Positions 44,570 through 54,840 are shown, counted from the stretch's first letter. The stretch: DNA of 59,372 nucleotides from Acidobacteriota bacterium (GCA_019242475.1 JAFAVK010000016.1:1-59372); one strand, 5' to 3'. Numbers and translations are program-made. Notes: a model not told the origin generated them from the letters alone.

Positions 44570-46708
44570 ATGAAAGCTTCCGACACTTCGAGCGCGAAAC
44601 GTGCGCTGCTGTTCGCGGCAGTCATGCTCGCCTGCGGCGCGCTCCTCTCGACGCCCGCGCGGCGCGGCGCGGCCCAATCGGCGAGCCCCGTGCTCATCAG
44701 CCAGGCGGGCTCGACGCGCGCCGTAGCCTACGAATCGACAACGCGCGTCCCCGAGCCCTTCGCTCCGACCGCGCCCGTCCGCTTCGGCCCGGACGAACGC
44801 ACACGCCTGATGCTCTTCGCCATGAACCTGCACCTCGCGCCGGGCGAAGACGCCGCCTCGATGACGGCCGACGCGGAGGACGAAGCGCACCGCACCTACG
44901 CGCTCGCGGTCGAGCACGTCGGCCCCGTGCCCGGCCAGGAGTGGATGACTTCAATCGTCGTCCGCCTCAACGACCAGCTCGCGGCGGACGCGGGCGACGT
45001 GCTCGTGCGCATCACGTATAAAGGCGCGCCGAGCAACCGCGTGCGCGTCGCGCTCGGCCACGTCGGCGGCGGCCCGCCCGACGACCCCGGCTCCGTGCCG
45101 ACGCCCGCCGTTGCCGCGCCCACGCCGACGCCGAACAGCAACCCCGTCACCGCCGGCAACCTCTCGACCTCCGATGTGCAGACCGTCATCGCGCAGGCCG
45201 TCTCCGCGGCGGCGGCCCTCAACCGCGCCGTGACCGTCGCCGTGACAGACCGCGAAGGCAACACGCTCGGCCTCTTCCGCATGACCGGCGCGCCCACGAC
45301 GACGCGCATCAGCGGCGGCGGCTTGAGCGGGCAAGGCTTGGAAGGGCTCGACGTGCCTTCGCAGCTCGCGGCCGTTTCGAAGGCGGGCACGGCCAGCGTC
45401 TTCAGCACGCAGGGCAACGCGTTTACGTCGCGCACGGCGAGCTTCATCATCCAGGAGCACTTCCCGCCGGGCACGGCGTTCCAGCCCGGCGGCCCGCTCT
45501 TCGGCGTGCAGTTCTCGCAACTGCCTTGCAGCGACATCAAGCGGCCCGCGCTCCCGCTCGGCCTCTCGGCCGACCCCGGCAGCGCGCCGCTCTACAAGAA
45601 CGGCGCCGCGGTCGGCGGCGTCGGCATCGAGGGCGACGGTCTCTACACCTTAGACAAAGACCCGGCCGACTTCGACAAGCCTTTTGAAGAGCTCGTCGCC
45701 GTCGCCGCGCAGAGAGGCTTCCAGCCGCCCGACCTCATCCGCGGCGACAACATCATCGTCGGCGGCGTGCGCCTCGCCTACCTGAACGTGACGGACGCGG
45801 ACGCGCCGCGACCTGCGACGACGCCCTTCGCATCTCTTTCGGGGACGCTCCTCTCCCCTGTCGTCGCGGCACAGCCCTCCGAGTTTGTCCCGACAACGAC
45901 GGGCGGCGTGAGCGGCGCGGCCGACACGCGCTTCTTCCCCTTCGTCGGCAGCACCAGCGGCTCTGCGAACGCGCTGACGGCCGCCGACGTGCAGCGCATC
46001 ATCAACCAGGCGGCGCAGCAGGCAGACATCACGCGCGCCGCGATCCGTCAACCTTTGGGCAGCGCCGCGCGCGTCTCCATCTCGGTGGTTGACGTTGACG
46101 GGAACGTCCTCGGCATCTTCCGCACGACCGACGCGCCGGTCTTCGGCTTCGACGTGTCGGTGCAAAAGGCGCGCACCGCGGCCTTCTACTCGAACCGGAA
46201 CGCGGGCGCGCTGCTGCGCGCGGCGGGCTTCGGCAGCTACGTTGACCGGGCGGCGGCCGACGGGCTCAGGCTCGACGGCTCGGTCGCCTTCACCGACCGC
46301 GCGGGCGGCTTCCTCTCGCGCCCCTTCTACCCGGACGGGCTGAACCCGAACCCGGCCGGCCCCTTCAGCCGCGAGATCACGGAGTGGAGCGTCTTCAACG
46401 ACGGTCTGCAACTCGACCTCGTCAAGACCAACCTGCTCGCGGCACTCAGCGGCGCGAACGTCAACTGCACTTCGATCCCGAACCTGCCGAACGGCATCCA
46501 AATCTTCCCCGGCAGCGTGCCGCTCTACAAGAACGGCGAGCTGGTCGGCGCCATCGGCATCAGCGGCGACGGCGTGGAGCAGGACGACCTCATCTCCGCG
46601 GCCGGCGCCAACGGCTACGAGCCGCCCGCCGCCATCCGCGCCGACCAGATCATCGTCCGCGGCACCCGCCTCCCGTTCCTCAAGTTCCCGCGCAGCCCGA
46701 ATCTTTAA
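44570..46708 (+). CDS. Exported protein with two HbpS/GlcG-type haem-binding domains
   Basis: The 712-residue protein begins with a signal peptide (to about GAAQS). After an IPT-like or invasin-like ~150 residues and a Pro-rich link, two GlcG/HbpS (DUF336) domains follow. The first starts at ~195 with LSTSDVQTVIAQAV and GNTLGLFRMTGAP. The second starts at ~468 with LTAADVQRIINQAA and VVDVDGNVLGIFRTTDAP. Both end in VPLYKNGELVGAIGISGDG-like strands. The family binds haem degradatively or as a sensor. Divergent placement from the multihaem operon suggests a shared pathway. Confidence 0.78.
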   Translation: MKASDTSSAKRALLFAAVMLACGALLSTPARRGAAQSASPVLISQAGSTRAVAYESTTRVPEPFAPTAPVRFGPDERTRLMLFAMNLHLAPGEDAASMTADAEDEAHRTYALAVEHVGPVPGQEWMTSIVVRLNDQLAADAGDVLVRITYKGAPSNRVRVALGHVGGGPPDDPGSVPTPAVAAPTPTPNSNPVTAGNLSTSDVQTVIAQAVSAAAALNRAVTVAVTDREGNTLGLFRMTGAPTTTRISGGGLSGQGLEGLDVPSQLAAVSKAGTASVFSTQGNAFTSRTASFIIQEHFPPGTAFQPGGPLFGVQFSQLPCSDIKRPALPLGLSADPGSAPLYKNGAAVGGVGIEGDGLYTLDKDPADFDKPFEELVAVAAQRGFQPPDLIRGDNIIVGGVRLAYLNVTDADAPRPATTPFASLSGTLLSPVVAAQPSEFVPTTTGGVSGAADTRFFPFVGSTSGSANALTAADVQRIINQAAQQADITRAAIRQPLGSAARVSISVVDVDGNVLGIFRTTDAPVFGFDVSVQKARTAAFYSNRNAGALLRAAGFGSYVDRAAADGLRLDGSVAFTDRAGGFLSRPFYPDGLNPNPAGPFSREITEWSVFNDGLQLDLVKTNLLAALSGANVNCTSIPNLPNGIQIFPGSVPLYKNGELVGAIGISGDGVEQDDLISAAGANGYEPPAAIRADQIIVRGTRLPFLKFPRSPNL

Positions 46709-46723
46709 TTAAGAGGCGAGCAA

Positions 46724-46930
46724 ATGATAAAGACGTTCACCCTCTGGCTAGACCCTGAATATTCGCAAATGTCTTACTGGCTATATCGGAGCAACGAACG
46801 GAACACTTATAACGGCCGTCCGACTGTGGACGGTGTTTATATTTGGCGACGGGAGATAGGAGAAGCCCCGCCGCCAAATATGAAGCTCACCCTAGAGTGG
46901 GAAGATAACAACGACGAATCAGCAACATAG
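46724..46930 (+). CDS. Small protein of unknown function in a lower-GC patch (68 aa)
   Basis: The protein starts MIKTFTLWLDPEYSQMSYWLYR and ends in an acidic tail. It has no recognised family. The stretch from 46709 to 47520 has clearly more A and T and different codon use from the flanks. GAGGCGAG precedes the ATG. It may have come with the HNH gene. Confidence 0.45.
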   Translation: MIKTFTLWLDPEYSQMSYWLYRSNERNTYNGRPTVDGVYIWRREIGEAPPPNMKLTLEWEDNNDESAT

Positions 46931-47032
46931 ATTGATTAGGACACTGCCCAACCTTTAACCGGCTAGACTTCACCTGCCGAATCCTTTAACCTCATTGGCT
47001 AAAGAAGTGCCCGTGTTTCGGAAATTTCTCAC

Positions 47033-47506
47033 ATGGCTGCCCGTGCCATTATGAGAAAAGATATTTTGGAACGGGAAGCAGAAATCCGGGCGTGGGTTAG
47101 TGAACATCGTCCGAAAGCCTTCATGTGTCGGGAACTAAGGTGTAAGCCTCTGACGCTTGATAGTTATTTGAAAAGGTTCGGACTGAACTATCGGGGGAAT
47201 ATGGGTGCGAAGGGGCATAAACAGTCCCCGCATCGTAAGAACGTCTATGAGTATTTGAAAAAGGGGCCTTTAATTAGCAGCCATAAACTCAAGCTAAGGT
47301 TATTGAGGGACGGAGTGAAGGAACACTGCTGCGAAAGATGCGGACTAAGTGCGTGGCTGAGTGAGCCGATACCTATTGAACTGCATCACATAAACGGCAA
47401 CCGATTCGACAACAGACTTGAGAACTTGCAATTGCTTTGTCCTAACTGTCATGCTCTCACTGATAATCATGCGGGAAAGGGCGCCCACCATAGCATGAAA
47501 GTTTAG
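47033..47506 (+). CDS. HNH endonuclease, lower GC
   Basis: The 157-residue protein ends with a complete HNH finger: CCERCGLSAWLSEPIPIELHHINGN (two CxxC Cys, the His pair), DNRLENLQLLCPNCHA and then the last His. The N-terminal part (KAFMCRELRCKPLTLDSYLKR) is a helix-turn-helix-like DNA-binding region. Such enzymes travel as free-standing homing-type nucleases or in phage. Base composition differs from the flanks and it sits 17 bp before tRNA-Leu, so horizontal transfer is likely. ATG 47051 is an alternative start. Confidence 0.85.
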   Translation: MAARAIMRKDILEREAEIRAWVSEHRPKAFMCRELRCKPLTLDSYLKRFGLNYRGNMGAKGHKQSPHRKNVYEYLKKGPLISSHKLKLRLLRDGVKEHCCERCGLSAWLSEPIPIELHHINGNRFDNRLENLQLLCPNCHALTDNHAGKGAHHSMKV

Positions 47507-47523
47507 CCATCTCGTAAATTTTA

Positions 47524-47606
<83 letters not shown>

Positions 47607-47697
47607 TGGGATTCATTAAAAGTGAAATCAATTAAGGAAGGACGCCCGCGCTCTCGGTGGCCTTTGCAGCCGAAGAGAGTCGGCGGGATTCGTGTTT

Positions 47698-49113
47698 ATG
47701 AAGACTGAAATCAGCGAAGTCTCCCCGACGCGCAAGGAGATTAAGATCGAGATTGAGGCCGCGGACGTGCGGGCCGAGTTCGAGCGCGTGACGCAGGAGT
47801 ACGCGCGCGCCGTGACGGTGCCCGGCTTCCGCAAGGGGCACGCGCCCGTCGGGGTCGTGCGCACGCGCTACAAGAAAGACATCCAGGGCGACGTGCTCAA
47901 GCGGCTCGTGCCCGAGGCCGTCGAGCAGGCCATCGAGGAGAGCGGCTTCCAGGTCATCGGCCAGCCCGACGTGCACCTCGACAACGAGAACCTCGACAAG
48001 CTCGGCGAGGAGTCGGTCACGCTCCACGCGCACGTCGAGGTGATGCCCGAACTCAACCTGGGCGAGTACCGCGGGCTCGAGGCCGCGCGCCGCACGCGTC
48101 CCGTCACCGAAGAAGAGATCGAGCGCGTCGTCGAGAATTTGCGCGAAGCCTCCGCCTCGCTCCAGCCCGTCGAAGACCGCCCCTCGCAGGAGGGCGACAC
48201 CGTCACCGTGGACTTCCAGGGCCGCTACGTCGAGCCGCAGGAGGAGGAGGACATCAACGTCTCGGACGTGGACGTCGTCCTCGGCAGCGAGGGCGTGCTC
48301 GACGAGTTCAACGAAGCCCTGACCGGCGTCCAGCCCGACGAGGTCAAGACCTTCACGGTCAAGTACCCCGACGACTTCGGCCCCCAGCCGAAGGAGGGCG
48401 AGGAGCGGAAGGGGCTCGCCGGCAAGACCATCGAGTACACCGCGACCGTCACGGCCGTCCGGCGCAAGGAGGTGCCCGCGCTCGACGACGACTGGGTCAA
48501 GAGCCTCGGCGAGGAGGAGGTCGAGACGGTCGAGCAGCTCCGCGTGCGCGTCCGCGAGAACCTGTCGAAGAGCGCCGAGCACGAGTCGGAGCACCGCCTG
48601 CGCGACGAAGTCCTCGGCCGGCTCATCGAGCGCCACCGCTTCGAGGTGCCCGAGACCATCGTCTCGTACCAGGCGAACCAGATCCTCCAGTCGATGATCC
48701 GCGACATGATCTCGCGCGGCGCCGACCCGCGCACGCAGGACATCAACTGGGAGGCCATGCGCGACCTCGTCCGCGAGCGCGCGGGCGACGACGTGCGCGG
48801 CTCGATGCTGCTGGAGCGCGTCGCCGAGGCCGAGAACATCGAGGTCACGCAAGGTGAGATCGACGCCGAAATCGAGTCCATCGCGGAAGGGCAAAGGCAG
48901 TCGGTTGAGCAGGTGCGGGCCGCCTTGACAAAGCAGGGGGGCGAACGTAGCATCGCCGACAGATTGCGCAACCGCAAGGCGCTCGACTTCCTCGTCCAAC
49001 ACGCGCAGGTGCGCGACGAAGAGTGGCGCGAAGAAGAGCCCGCCGAAGGTCAGCCCGCAGAGCCCGAAGAGGCGGCGGGCGAAGAGCAGGCGGCAGGAGC
49101 CGAGGGCAGTTAA
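47698..49113 (+). CDS. tig: Trigger factor
   Basis: Trigger factor is the ribosome-bound chaperone at the tunnel exit. The 471-residue protein has the ribosome-binding domain (FEEKLPGFRKGHAP-like VPGFRKGHAPVGVV), the PPIase (FKBP-like) domain (GDTVTVDFQGRYVE ... VTVTAVRRKEVPALDDDWVKSLG) and the C-terminal helical cradle (FLVQHAQ end). It begins the tig-clpP-clpX run known in many bacteria. GTG 47692 is an alternative start in frame. Confidence 0.97.
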   Translation: MKTEISEVSPTRKEIKIEIEAADVRAEFERVTQEYARAVTVPGFRKGHAPVGVVRTRYKKDIQGDVLKRLVPEAVEQAIEESGFQVIGQPDVHLDNENLDKLGEESVTLHAHVEVMPELNLGEYRGLEAARRTRPVTEEEIERVVENLREASASLQPVEDRPSQEGDTVTVDFQGRYVEPQEEEDINVSDVDVVLGSEGVLDEFNEALTGVQPDEVKTFTVKYPDDFGPQPKEGEERKGLAGKTIEYTATVTAVRRKEVPALDDDWVKSLGEEEVETVEQLRVRVRENLSKSAEHESEHRLRDEVLGRLIERHRFEVPETIVSYQANQILQSMIRDMISRGADPRTQDINWEAMRDLVRERAGDDVRGSMLLERVAEAENIEVTQGEIDAEIESIAEGQRQSVEQVRAALTKQGGERSIADRLRNRKALDFLVQHAQVRDEEWREEEPAEGQPAEPEEAAGEEQAAGAEGS

Positions 49114-49150
49114 GGCTTTCTGATGCCGCCGGGGCGTAAGTTCACAACCA

Positions 49151-49194
49151 GGAGATTTGAAATTTCAAATGCGAGTTTGGAGTTTCAAGTCTCC
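49151..49194. repeat. Imperfect TTTGAAATTTCAAA hairpin before clpP
   Basis: Arms GGAGATTTGAAA (49151-49162) and TTTCAAGTCTCC (49183-49194) pair with one mismatch. It shares its central words with 58294-58341, and lies in the 121 bp between tig and clpP. Confidence 0.7.
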
Positions 49195-49234
49195 GGTTCT
49201 ATTTTGAGAGAGAAAGCAGTACGGGAGTTCAAAG

Positions 49235-49834
49235 ATGAGTCAGTACATTCCCAACCCGACGGTCTTCGAGCAGACGCCGCGCGGCGAGCGCTACTCGGAC
49301 GTCTACTCGCGCCTCCTGCGCGACAACATCGTCTTCCTCGGCACGCCGATTGACGACACGGTCGCGAACCTCATCATCGCGCAGTTGCTCTTCCTCGAGG
49401 CGGAAGACCCGGAGAAGGACATCAACCTTTACATCAACAGCCCGGGCGGCTCGATCACGGCCGGCATGGCGATCTACGACACGATGCAGTTCATCCGCCC
49501 GGACGTGGTGACGATCAGCCTCGGCCAGTGCGCGTCGATGGGGGCGCTGCTGCTGACGGCGGGCGCGAAGGGCAAGCGGTTCGCGCTGCCCAACTCGCGC
49601 ATCCTCATCCACCAGCCGTCGATCTCGGGCGGCATCGGCGGCCAGGCCAGCGACATCAAGATTCAGGCCGAGGTGATCATCCGCATGCGCGAGCTGACCT
49701 CCAACATCATCGCCAAGCACACGGGGCAGCCCTTCGATCAGGTCGAGCGCGACGTGGAGCGCGACCGCATCATGTCGGCGACGCAGGCCAAGGAGTACGG
49801 CCTCATCGACGAGGTCATCACGCACCGCCAGTAA
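49235..49834 (+). CDS. clpP: ATP-dependent Clp protease proteolytic subunit
   Basis: ClpP forms the 14-mer proteolytic chamber used with ClpX or ClpA. The 199-residue protein has the catalytic Ser in [11 protein letters not shown], the His in [10 protein letters not shown] and the Asp in the [15 protein letters not shown] vicinity. The oxyanion strand [11 protein letters not shown] is present. It lies between tig and clpX as expected. Confidence 0.97.
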   Translation: MSQYIPNPTVFEQTPRGERYSDVYSRLLRDNIVFLGTPIDDTVANLIIAQLLFLEAEDPEKDINLYINSPGGSITAGMAIYDTMQFIRPDVVTISLGQCASMGALLLTAGAKGKRFALPNSRILIHQPSISGGIGGQASDIKIQAEVIIRMRELTSNIIAKHTGQPFDQVERDVERDRIMSATQAKEYGLIDEVITHRQ

Positions 49835-50168
49835 CGGCGAAGAGCCCGCGCACGGCCCCGCGCGGACGGTTTATGAAAAGGTCGGGCGGGAGACTCTCGC
49901 CGTCTCCCGCCCGCGTTCTTTCCGCCACACGGACTCGGCGTTTGCAGTGCGCGCCGCCGCCTCCCACACACAACGTTTCGGCGGTGCGCGCCCGCGCCCG
50001 TTCTGTGATACATTAACGGATGTGGAGTCCGGCCCGCAGGTCAGCCGCGCCGGGCGTTGACATCCCCCTCGTAATCGTCTAGAAGACTTGCGGCGCGTCG
50101 CACCAGCGACTGAGCCCTGAACCCCTCAGGTTTCACACAGGAAGAGTAAGTCCGCCCTCGAAAATCTT
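49835..50168 (+). other. clpP-clpX intergenic region with an extended -10 promoter
   Basis: This 334-bp gap contains TGTGATACATT (50004-50014) and no -35 box. It predicts a 5' untranslated region of about 150 nt before clpX. A 20-codon ORF at 50020 is considered incidental. Confidence 0.5.
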
Positions 50169-51410
<1,242 letters not shown>

Positions 51411-51612
51411 GAGGTAGATGGCCTCCGTATAACGTCCGCCTCGCGAGGCCGGCCGCCTTCGGTCTGGTATCGTGAGTTCCGACGGCACATCGGATTCCGG
51501 GCTTTAGGGTATCTTGACAGGCGGCCCCGACGGGGACTCGGCGCGCCCGTGACCGCGCGTAGCTTCCGGCGGCTGCCTTCAGCGCGCTCACCGAATCATC
51601 CCGAGCCATATT

Positions 51613-51633
51613 CGCCGGGGCAAGTCCCCGGCG
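51613..51633. other. Perfect GC hairpin upstream of the insert operon
   Basis: CGCCGGGG (51613-51620) pairs with CCCCGGCG (51626-51633) around CAAGT. It may act as a terminator of clpX or as a leader structure. The next start codon lies 37 nt on. Confidence 0.6.
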
Positions 51634-51669
51634 TCTGACTTCACAATCCCGTTGGCAAAGGAGGCTCCC

Positions 51670-52044
51670 TTGGTCGAAAGGTTACTGGCGCCGGTCATAC
51701 TCGGGGCGGTCGGCTCGCTGCTCGCGGCGTGGCTGTCTTCATACTGGCCGTCTCTAGACACGCGGGGCCGTCTGCTCGTGAGCGGGGCGTTCGGGTTGGC
51801 AATCGCCCTCGTCGTCTTCACACTCCGTAAGCCCACTCCGGCGACTGCCGCCGACCCTAACACGGACAAGTACGGCAGTGACCTGCGCGGGAGGGGGGAT
51901 GTCGAGGTCAGGGACTTGGACATCGAAACGAACCCGAAGAAGAACACAAAGGCCGCGAGCGATTTAGTTAGTCGCAAGGGGGGCATCAGCGTGTCGGGCA
52001 TTAGTGTGCGCCGCGGTGGAGACGACGCGGGCCATGATGAATAG
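51670..52044 (+). CDS. Two-helix membrane protein with C-terminal beta motif (candidate effector)
   Basis: A TTG start at 51670 is set by AAAGGAGG 5 nt upstream. The 124-residue protein has two helices (LLAPVILGAVGSLLAAWLSSYW and LLVSGAFGLAIALVVFTLR), then a soluble tail. The tail has RGDVEVRDLDIETN and KGGISVSGISVRRGGDD, two copies of an alternating hydrophobic pattern. It overlaps the next gene by 11 nt. No family is recognised. The plan resembles small membrane effectors of immune-type systems, which is inference. Confidence 0.6.
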   Translation: MVERLLAPVILGAVGSLLAAWLSSYWPSLDTRGRLLVSGAFGLAIALVVFTLRKPTPATAADPNTDKYGSDLRGRGDVEVRDLDIETNPKKNTKAASDLVSRKGGISVSGISVRRGGDDAGHDE

Positions 52045-52858
52045 CGGGCCGCTGAGAATCGACTGGCGCGATGCGCACCGCCTCGCGGAGCCCTACCTGG
52101 CGGGCAGGGGCGGCGTCATCGCCGTGGCCGGCTACCCCACCTCCGCCTGCAACACCTACGCCAAGCTGCTCATGCACTCCCTACAGGAGCGCGACCCGCG
52201 CAACGTCGCGCTCCTGCTCTCGCCGGGCGACGCGGCCTGCCGCTCCGAGGACGACCTGATCGTGACGCTGGAAGAGGCGCTCGGCATGGAGGCGTTCCTC
52301 CCCGGCGGCGGCTCGGTGTCCGCCGTCACCGGCATCACGGCCCACGGCGGCAGCGTCAACATCAATGACGTTAACATCTCGGGGGAGCCGACCGCCTACG
52401 AGGTTTCACTCGCGGGTAATCAGCGGGCCAAGCGCATAGTCGAGAAAGGGCTCAACCTGACGCTCAGAAGCAACCGGGTGGTGCTCGTACTTTACAACTG
52501 GCACGAGATGCCGCGCAGGACTCGCGACTGGTTCTGGTCTAAGCTGATGGGCGGGGGCAGGCTGGAAAGGCTCACCGGGAAGGGTCTGCTTATCGTCTGC
52601 GCCTACACCACTGACAGCGGCAGGCCCCCGCACGACGGGGGCGCTCCGACGCCCGAGCTGTCCATACTGCTGCGGCCGAGCTATGACGGCCAGGAGCGGG
52701 AACACGCCAGGCAAGACGTGGCGGGAATCCTCGCAAGAGCGGAGGGACTAGAGATGGAAGAGGCGCTGGTGACGGCCGGCGTGCTTTTGAGAGAGTGGTC
52801 GTATGAGCCGCAAACAGCTCATGTCAGACTCCCCTGGTATCTTTTAAATCAATTCTGA
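52034..52858 (+). CDS. Degenerate STAND-like NTPase domain protein
   Basis: The 274-residue protein (ATG 52034) has a P-loop position VIAVAGYPTSACNTYAKLL in which the canonical GxxxxGK[ST] is lost. It also has a hydrophobic strand with acidic end (RVVLVLYNWHEMP) at the Walker B position and a sensor-like GKGLLIVCAYTTDS. An insert at residues ~95-120 holds GGSVNINDVNISGE. This fits inactive STAND (iSTAND) proteins that pair with a separate sensor. Its start overlaps the membrane gene and its stop is 2 nt before the next start. Confidence 0.6.
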   Translation: MMNSGPLRIDWRDAHRLAEPYLAGRGGVIAVAGYPTSACNTYAKLLMHSLQERDPRNVALLLSPGDAACRSEDDLIVTLEEALGMEAFLPGGGSVSAVTGITAHGGSVNINDVNISGEPTAYEVSLAGNQRAKRIVEKGLNLTLRSNRVVLVLYNWHEMPRRTRDWFWSKLMGGGRLERLTGKGLLIVCAYTTDSGRPPHDGGAPTPELSILLRPSYDGQEREHARQDVAGILARAEGLEMEEALVTAGVLLREWSYEPQTAHVRLPWYLLNQF

Positions 52859-52860
52859 AC

Positions 52861-54435
52861 GTGAACTCGGGACCCAAGAGGCCGGACTCCCTGACCGCCG
52901 TCCTTCAAGCGATGCCCGCAGACGCGGCGCGCTCGCTGGTCGCGCTCAGTGCGGCCGTCGCGCTGACGGACGAGGTGGCCTCCACGCTGATCAAAGAGTG
53001 TGTGCCGACCGGCGCCGAGCAGGCGAAGGCGGACGCGCCGGACGCAGGCCGCCGGGCTAAACGGCCCGACGCCGGGGCCATCGTCGCGTGCCTGCATGCC
53101 TGCGACTTCGTCTACGCGCGGAACGGCGAGTGGCACCTCGACCCCGCCGTCAGGGCGACGCTGCTCGACCGGCTGGAGCGCGAGCCGGAGGTGGAGCGGC
53201 TGGCCCACTCCACCCTGCGAGACATGGCACAGGCGGCGGCCGGTGCGGCCCGGCGACACCTGCCCGCTTACCTGACCTGGCCGGCGGGCCTCGCGTACCA
53301 CACGACGGCACTCGACCAACAGCGCGGCCGCGAGATCTACGCCGCGGCGGCGCGCGACACCAAGTACTCCGGCTCCCTGTGGCTGCTCGGAGTGCTCAGC
53401 CGGGAGCAGCTCAACCGCGGCCGCCTGCCTCAGGGGGCCGTGGAGCCATACTTTTTCGAGGGGATGACGGCCTACCACGAGGGGCGCTGGGAGGAGGCCG
53501 AGCGAAACTTCCGGCAGGTCGCGAAGAGCGACGAAATTCGCATCGAGGTGTCAATCGCCCTGCACGTGCTGGGACGAATCGTCTACCTCCGGCGCAACGA
53601 CCCCGAGGAGGCCGCCGCCATCCTGCGCCGCAGTCTCGCGATAGAAGACAAGCTGGGCAACAGGCACGGCCAGGCGCTGGTGCTCAACACACTCGCCACG
53701 GTCGTCGGCAAGGAAGACCCGAAAGAAGCCGAGGGGCTTTTGCGGCGCAGCCTCGAAATCGGCCGACTCCTCGGCGACGAGGCGCACCAGGCGCAGGCGC
53801 TCAACAGCCTCGGAGCCCTCACCGGGCAGCAGCGGCCCGACGAGGCCGAAGGGCTCCTCCGGCGCAGCCTCGAGCTCCGCCGGAAACTCAAAGACCTGCG
53901 CGGGCAGGCCCAGACCTTGCAGAGCCTCGCGAATCTGATTCGGCGTAGCAGGCCGGCGGAGTCGGAAGAGCTTTTAACCCAGAGCCTCGACCTGGACAGG
54001 CAACTCGGCAACCTGCGCGGGCAGGCCCAGGTGCTCCTGAGCCTCGCCATTCTGGTGTGGGACAGAGACCCGGCCCGGGCCGTGAGTCTCTTCCAGGAGA
54101 GCCTTAAAATTAATGAACGTCTCGGCGACGTGAACGGGCAGGCGAAGGTTCTCAACAGCCTCGGGACATTCTACCTGCGCACCGGGGAATGGGAGCCGGC
54201 GCGCTCTTCCCACCAGCGGGCCGCGGAAATAACCAACGACTCGCGGAGTCTGGCGACCGCTTACAACGCTCTCTCAAAGATTGCCGAAGAGCACGACGGG
54301 GAGCTGCGTGAGGCCGCTCGCCTGCTGGGGACAGCCCTTCACTTCGCACGCAAGACTGGGCGCGCCCAGTTCATCCAGGAGATTGAGGAGCGGCTCTTCG
54401 ACCTGGAGCGGCGGATCGCCGACAGTAAGAAGTAG
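52861..54435 (+). CDS. Winged-helix plus TPR sensor protein of the STAND module
   Basis: The 524-residue protein starts at GTG 52861 with MNSGP, as does the preceding gene. Residues ~15-110 match the winged-helix domain that follows STAND ATPase cores (AARSLVALSAAVALTDEVAS, then RNGEWHLDPAVRATLLDRL). About eight TPR units of ~40 residues follow (EEAAAILRRSLAIEDKLGN, EAEGLLRRSLEIGRLLGDE and so on). Together with gene 52034 it rebuilds a split NLR-like protein: ATPase on one chain, sensor on the other. Confidence 0.75.
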   Translation: MNSGPKRPDSLTAVLQAMPADAARSLVALSAAVALTDEVASTLIKECVPTGAEQAKADAPDAGRRAKRPDAGAIVACLHACDFVYARNGEWHLDPAVRATLLDRLEREPEVERLAHSTLRDMAQAAAGAARRHLPAYLTWPAGLAYHTTALDQQRGREIYAAAARDTKYSGSLWLLGVLSREQLNRGRLPQGAVEPYFFEGMTAYHEGRWEEAERNFRQVAKSDEIRIEVSIALHVLGRIVYLRRNDPEEAAAILRRSLAIEDKLGNRHGQALVLNTLATVVGKEDPKEAEGLLRRSLEIGRLLGDEAHQAQALNSLGALTGQQRPDEAEGLLRRSLELRRKLKDLRGQAQTLQSLANLIRRSRPAESEELLTQSLDLDRQLGNLRGQAQVLLSLAILVWDRDPARAVSLFQESLKINERLGDVNGQAKVLNSLGTFYLRTGEWEPARSSHQRAAEITNDSRSLATAYNALSKIAEEHDGELREAARLLGTALHFARKTGRAQFIQEIEERLFDLERRIADSKK

Positions 54436-54840
54436 GCCCCGACGATTCTCAGCGCGGCAGAGCCTTCCAGACCGCATTCGCGCCCGCGCCGTCACCCCGC
54501 CTCCCCACACCAAACGCCTCTTTTTTTGCACGATGACACACCCGAGCGAAATGTTTTATACTTTTATTAGAACGGGGGCCGCACAGAGAATGCCCTTTGT
54601 CCTCGTAAGATTTGGCGATGGCCTTTCCTATCTGTAGAAGAAAGCAGTCCGCCTTTATTCTTGCCTTTAGCTGACGCCGCCGGGTAGCCCCTGCCATAGG
54701 GCACGCCGGAGTCGGCCTTGAGCATCCTCTCGACGCCCGCGCCGCGCACGCGCGGGCATTCACGAGCAGCCCGCGTAAAGCAGCCCGCCCCGGCTCGTCA
54801 CTCTTACTTCACGCGTCCGCGGACGCCTCGAGGTGACGCC
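54436..54840 (+). other. Intergenic region before the TPR membrane protein
   Basis: I see no supported gene in these 405 bp. It holds an AT-rich patch near 54545-54575, with TTTTATACTTTTATTAG, which may carry a promoter. A minus-strand frame of about 100 codons (54449-54763) has no recognisable content. Confidence 0.45.

Noticed and set aside
50020..50082. 20-codon ORF between clpP and clpX
   Set aside because: The ATG lies at the predicted transcript start and the peptide has no features; treated as incidental.
54449..54763. Minus-strand ORF of ~104 codons
   Set aside because: No recognisable content and no plausible ribosome binding site; composition fits random open frame.
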